Shown here: positions 14,903 through 17,389 of the stretch, one piece after another | Position numbering within the stretch: position 1 is the stretch's first letter | How the letters are laid out: every line of letters begins with the position of its first letter | Assembly (NCBI GenBank): GCA_045546875.1 | Contig: JAZQDP010000527.1 | Location: forward strand, 1-17,389 | Length of the DNA: 17,389 nt | Origin: RUG11551 sp045546875 | GTDB taxonomy: Bacteria; Planctomycetota; Planctomycetia; Pirellulales; Thermoguttaceae | Reading direction: 5' to 3' | Position numbers and translations under genes: made by a program | Notes under the pieces: generated by a model | Database searches by the model: none | What the model saw: the letters and a program-made list of their open reading frames with translations, nothing else | Told to the model about the DNA's origin: nothing

Positions 14903-14977
14903 GAGAGTAGGGAATGGGGAATAGTCCTTCGCCTTCGGCGAATTTCAAATCTACTCCCTACTCCCTTTTCCCTCCCC
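14903..14977. repeat. Inverted pair of GGGAATAG/CTACTCCC repeats around a palindrome
   Basis: Five bases after the hydrolase stop, a reverse copy of the pyrimidine-rich repeat (14903-14924) and a forward copy (14951-14977) can pair imperfectly. Between them lies the perfect palindrome TTCGCC/GGCGAA around TTC (14928-14942). The whole could fold as a long hairpin ending the hydrolase transcript, but no T-run follows closely. Confidence 0.6.
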
Positions 14978-14979
14978 CA

Positions 14980-15015
14980 TTGTAAAAAGGCTATTACTAT
15001 ATATAATAATATAAT
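14980..15015 (+). promoter_or_regulatory. Promoter for the LRR lipoprotein gene
   Basis: TTGTAA (14980-14985), a 16-bp spacer and TATAAT (15002-15007). A second TATAAT follows at 15010-15015, so the precise -10 is uncertain. The leader is about 75-85 nt. Confidence 0.55.
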
Positions 15016-15091
15016 ATTGTTGAATGTTAGAGCGGGGCGGAGCCTCGCAAGTATTTGAATCCTTCCTACACCTAACAAGGAGTTGTTCGTT

Positions 15092-16525
15092 ATGCGAAAA
15101 GTTCTGCTTACTGCCATGGTTTCCGTCATGGCGATCTGTTTGGGCTGTCAGCCGTCTTTGCCGGAAAAGTGCGACGGAGGCGCTAAAGATAAAACAACAA
15201 AATGCTGCGACCATGACCATGGTTCTAAGCACGATCATGACCACGGTTCTAAGTGTGATCATGATCATGGCTCAAAGTGCGACCATGATCACGGCTCTGC
15301 CAAGGCAAAAGAAGCTTCAACTATTTCTCCAGAACTGAAAGAAAAAGCTATTGCACGCATTAAGGAAATTCAGGGAACATATGTTGAAAAAGACGGCGCG
15401 ATCGTCGAAGTTGACATCATGAACAAGTCGTTCGACCCGGCAGATGTTGAACTTATCGCTCAGCTGTCCGACGTTGTCAAGCTGTCGATTTCCAGCCCTA
15501 GCGTTAACGATGAAAACTTTGCGCTGCTGTCTAAAATGCCGAAGCTGCAAACTCTCAATATGCTTAACTGCGGTATTACTGACGAAGGTTTAAAGTCAGT
15601 TCCGAATTTCCCCGCGCTCAAAGCTCTCAATTTACGCGGTTGCGCCAGTATGACTGACGCGGGCATGGTTGACGTTGCCAAGGCTCCAAAACTGGATAAC
15701 CTCGCGTTGCTGTACACGAAAATCGGCGATGAAGGCGTTATCGCTCTGAAAGGCATGAAGCTTCGCGCTCTCGACCTTCGCGGTTTGCGATTGACTGGTT
15801 CCGCTTGCCAGGCGTTGGCTGAAATGACGACGTTGGAAAGCCTGAAACTCCGTAACGCTAGAGAAATCATGGACTTCTCTTTCCAGGAACTCAAGACGCT
15901 TGTCAACCTGAAAAGCCTGTCTTTGGAAGACCTTGCAATTACCGATTCCGCCTTGGAAATTCTGCCGAATTTCACGGAACTTAAAGAATTGGTGATTATG
16001 CGAACGGATTTGATGGATGTTAGCCCAATTAAAGAACTCAAAAATTTGAAAAAGCTTACGCTTCGAGAAATGACCTGCGATCTGGACTTCCTGTCGGAAA
16101 TGCCGCAGCTGGAAGAACTCTTCTTTGCGGAAAGCATTGTTCGCGATGAAGATATGAAGTTCTTTGAAGGACTGGTTAATATTAAAACCCTTGACCTGTG
16201 GAATACTCAGCTTGGCGATGAAGCTTTGAAACTGTTCGGAACGATGCCGAAACTGACAACGCTCAATATTAAAAACTGCGCGAACATTTCCGATGCCGGT
16301 ATTGCTGATCTGGCAAAATCTCAATCGCTGACTTCGCTCAATATGTCGGAAAATGGCAAGAAGACTGGCGACAACGGCGAACCTTTGATGTCTAACAAGG
16401 CTTTAGATAGTCTCAAGGGCTGCAAGTCGCTCAAGGAACTCAATGTTTACCTGTGCCCATCCTTGACAGAAGACGCCATTAACGACTTTATCAAAGCGCG
16501 TCCAGACGTCAACGTTATTAAATAA
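15092..16525 (+). CDS. Leucine-rich-repeat lipoprotein with His-rich metal-binding segment
   Basis: A 477-residue protein. Residues 1-18 form a hydrophobic signal ending LGC, with Cys19 the likely lipidated residue, although Cys at -3 is not the classic choice. Residues 39-70 are four 8-residue repeats of the form (C/H)DHDHGSK, an evident metal-binding segment (Zn, Ni or Cu type). After a charged linker, about residues 100-477 form 13-14 leucine-rich repeats of the LxxLxLxxCxxITDxGL kind, well known in planctomycetes, ending at the stop. LRRs bind proteins or glycans; no catalytic domain is present. The start is the ATG at 15092 because AAGGAG lies 9 nt upstream; an in-frame TTG at 15083 directly follows that site and is too close. 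A short 28-bp gap to the next exported protein suggests co-transcription with it. Confidence 0.93.
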   Translation: MRKVLLTAMVSVMAICLGCQPSLPEKCDGGAKDKTTKCCDHDHGSKHDHDHGSKCDHDHGSKCDHDHGSAKAKEASTISPELKEKAIARIKEIQGTYVEKDGAIVEVDIMNKSFDPADVELIAQLSDVVKLSISSPSVNDENFALLSKMPKLQTLNMLNCGITDEGLKSVPNFPALKALNLRGCASMTDAGMVDVAKAPKLDNLALLYTKIGDEGVIALKGMKLRALDLRGLRLTGSACQALAEMTTLESLKLRNAREIMDFSFQELKTLVNLKSLSLEDLAITDSALEILPNFTELKELVIMRTDLMDVSPIKELKNLKKLTLREMTCDLDFLSEMPQLEELFFAESIVRDEDMKFFEGLVNIKTLDLWNTQLGDEALKLFGTMPKLTTLNIKNCANISDAGIADLAKSQSLTSLNMSENGKKTGDNGEPLMSNKALDSLKGCKSLKELNVYLCPSLTEDAINDFIKARPDVNVIK

Positions 16526-16553
16526 GTAAAATTACGGGGGAAAGAAAGACAAA

Positions 16554-17389
16554 ATGCAAAAGACTAAACGCAAATATTCATTTTTGTATCTTTTGTTGCG
16601 TCTTTCTTTTCTGGCGTTATTTGTAATTGCATTCCCCCTGACGCCAAAATATATTTTGGCGCAGGAATGGCAAAGTGAATACGCATACGGTCCGTTTGAA
16701 ATCTATCTTAATGTTGATTTCAAAGCTGTTTCATCTACAGTAGAACAAATTGCAGCTCTCGACAGAGAGTTGAGCGCCCGGTTTTCTTTACCGCCATGTC
16801 GAGAGAAGATTAAGCTTTATATTTTCCCCGATATTAAATCGTATACAGCTTACATTCAAAAGGAATATCCAGGCGCGCCAATGCGCCGAGCGTTATTTGC
16901 CATGGAAAAGGGAAAGCCGGGGAAAATTTTTACCTTTTTGCACGGCGATTTTGCAGATGATTTGCGCCATGAATGCACTCATGCATTGTTGCACTCTAAA
17001 ATAGGACGTCTTCCGATCTGGATTGACGAAGGACTGGCAGAGTATTTTGAGGTTTCCGCAGCTCAGAGAAAGTACAAGGAACCTTATTTTTCGCAGATTA
17101 AACGCAATGTCTCTTATAATTTATTTGCTCCTGTGCCAGATATTAAGAAATTGGAAAATATCAAAAAAATGGGAGATTTTCTCGAGATTCATTATCGCAA
17201 TTCGTGGTCTTGGATGAATTTTATGATCAATGATCCGGGACGTCAAAAGATTATTGCAGATTATTTAGCGGCATGCAAAGCCGCCAGCGAATCTGAAAAA
17301 GAGCAGGGCGTCTTTCCTTCTTTTTTGGAACTATTAAGCTCTGTTGAACCGCAGTTCAAATCCGAATATAAATTGTACTGGAAAGAATT
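16554..17389 (+). CDS. Secreted HExxH zinc metallopeptidase (peptidase-MA/DUF1570 type), cut by window edge
   Basis: Translating from the ATG at 16554 gives 278 open codons to the right edge. Residues about 8-37 form a signal peptide (basic KTKRK, then a Leu/Phe-rich core, with LAQ near 38). The mature part reaches a gluzincin centre: His139-Glu140-Cys-Thr-His143, followed by DEGLAEYFE, where Glu159 or Glu163 would be the third zinc ligand. This arrangement is that of peptidase-MA-like proteins, frequent in planctomycetes. The preceding region (LYIFPDIKSYTAYIQKEYPG) is also typical. The ribosome site is a purine run (GGGGGAAAGAAAG) ending about 4 nt before the ATG. It follows the LRR lipoprotein by 28 bp with no terminator between, so both are probably on one transcript. 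The C-terminus and any further domains lie outside the window. Confidence 0.85.
   Translation, partial: MQKTKRKYSFLYLLLRLSFLALFVIAFPLTPKYILAQEWQSEYAYGPFEIYLNVDFKAVSSTVEQIAALDRELSARFSLPPCREKIKLYIFPDIKSYTAYIQKEYPGAPMRRALFAMEKGKPGKIFTFLHGDFADDLRHECTHALLHSKIGRLPIWIDEGLAEYFEVSAAQRKYKEPYFSQIKRNVSYNLFAPVPDIKKLENIKKMGDFLEIHYRNSWSWMNFMINDPGRQKIIADYLAACKAASESEKEQGVFPSFLELLSSVEPQFKSEYKLYWKE

Noticed and set aside
14097..14948. A 283-codon minus-strand frame opposite the alpha/beta hydrolase
   Set aside because: Low-complexity antisense translation with no known motif; the plus-strand gene has a signal peptide and catalytic triad.
15203..15304. CRISPR-like or microsatellite reading of the 24-bp repeats
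   Set aside because: They are in-frame inside a gene, without spacers, and encode a metal-binding protein repeat.

Overview
The window reads as bacterial chromosome, most likely from the phylum Planctomycetota, perhaps a Pirellulales- or gut-type lineage. This is inferred from gene content: a leucine-rich-repeat lipoprotein, a secreted HExxH metallopeptidase of the peptidase-MA/DUF1570 type, a Tat-exported phosphoesterase with a LamG-like tail, a MoxR ATPase, and many genes with no Shine-Dalgarno sequence. No rRNA, tRNA, phage, transposase or CRISPR array is visible. Promoters are of the ordinary sigma-70 type (TTGAC-N16/17-TATAAT) and easy to see.

Layout, left to right: a MoxR AAA+ ATPase cut by the left edge (minus); a 400-bp divergent spacer; araA, L-arabinose isomerase (plus), with its own promoter and terminator; hisD, histidinol dehydrogenase (plus), with its own promoter; a repeat-filled spacer; a HAD-superfamily phosphatase (plus); convergent to it, a 768-residue secreted lipoprotein built of about 20 ankyrin repeats (minus); a 0.5-kb spacer with several short perfect palindromes; a two-gene operon of polymerase-beta-type nucleotidyltransferases (plus; RlaP/YcgL type, PF10127-like) behind a strong promoter with a perfect inverted repeat on the transcription start; convergent to it, a multi-pass membrane protein of unknown function (minus); a Tat-exported calcineurin-like phosphoesterase (minus); a secreted alpha/beta hydrolase (plus); an LRR lipoprotein with a four-fold His/Asp metal-binding repeat (plus); and a secreted zinc metallopeptidase cut by the right edge (plus).

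The genes look like a mosaic of mostly single-gene transcription units rather than one pathway. The araA and hisD genes are metabolic genes without pathway partners here. Five products appear exported. The only clear operon with a joint task is the nucleotidyltransferase pair (stop and start codons overlapping as ATGA), which by family is a candidate RNA-end repair or modification unit. It is the best candidate for an under-described system.

The spacers are unusually rich in dispersed short repeats: (i) a family of 15-21-bp perfect palindromes with unrelated stems but very small loops, usually 3 nt; (ii) pyrimidine-rich CTCCCTATTCCCTA repeats, two of which lie directly before start codons; (iii) a 43/44-bp repeat and a TTCTTTGCG repeat present once on each side of the phosphoesterase gene; (iv) a 25-bp-arm inverted repeat after hisD. 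The strands and genes also differ visibly in base composition: hisD, the HAD gene and the phosphoesterase are much richer in G and C than the MoxR, ankyrin, nucleotidyltransferase and membrane-protein genes.
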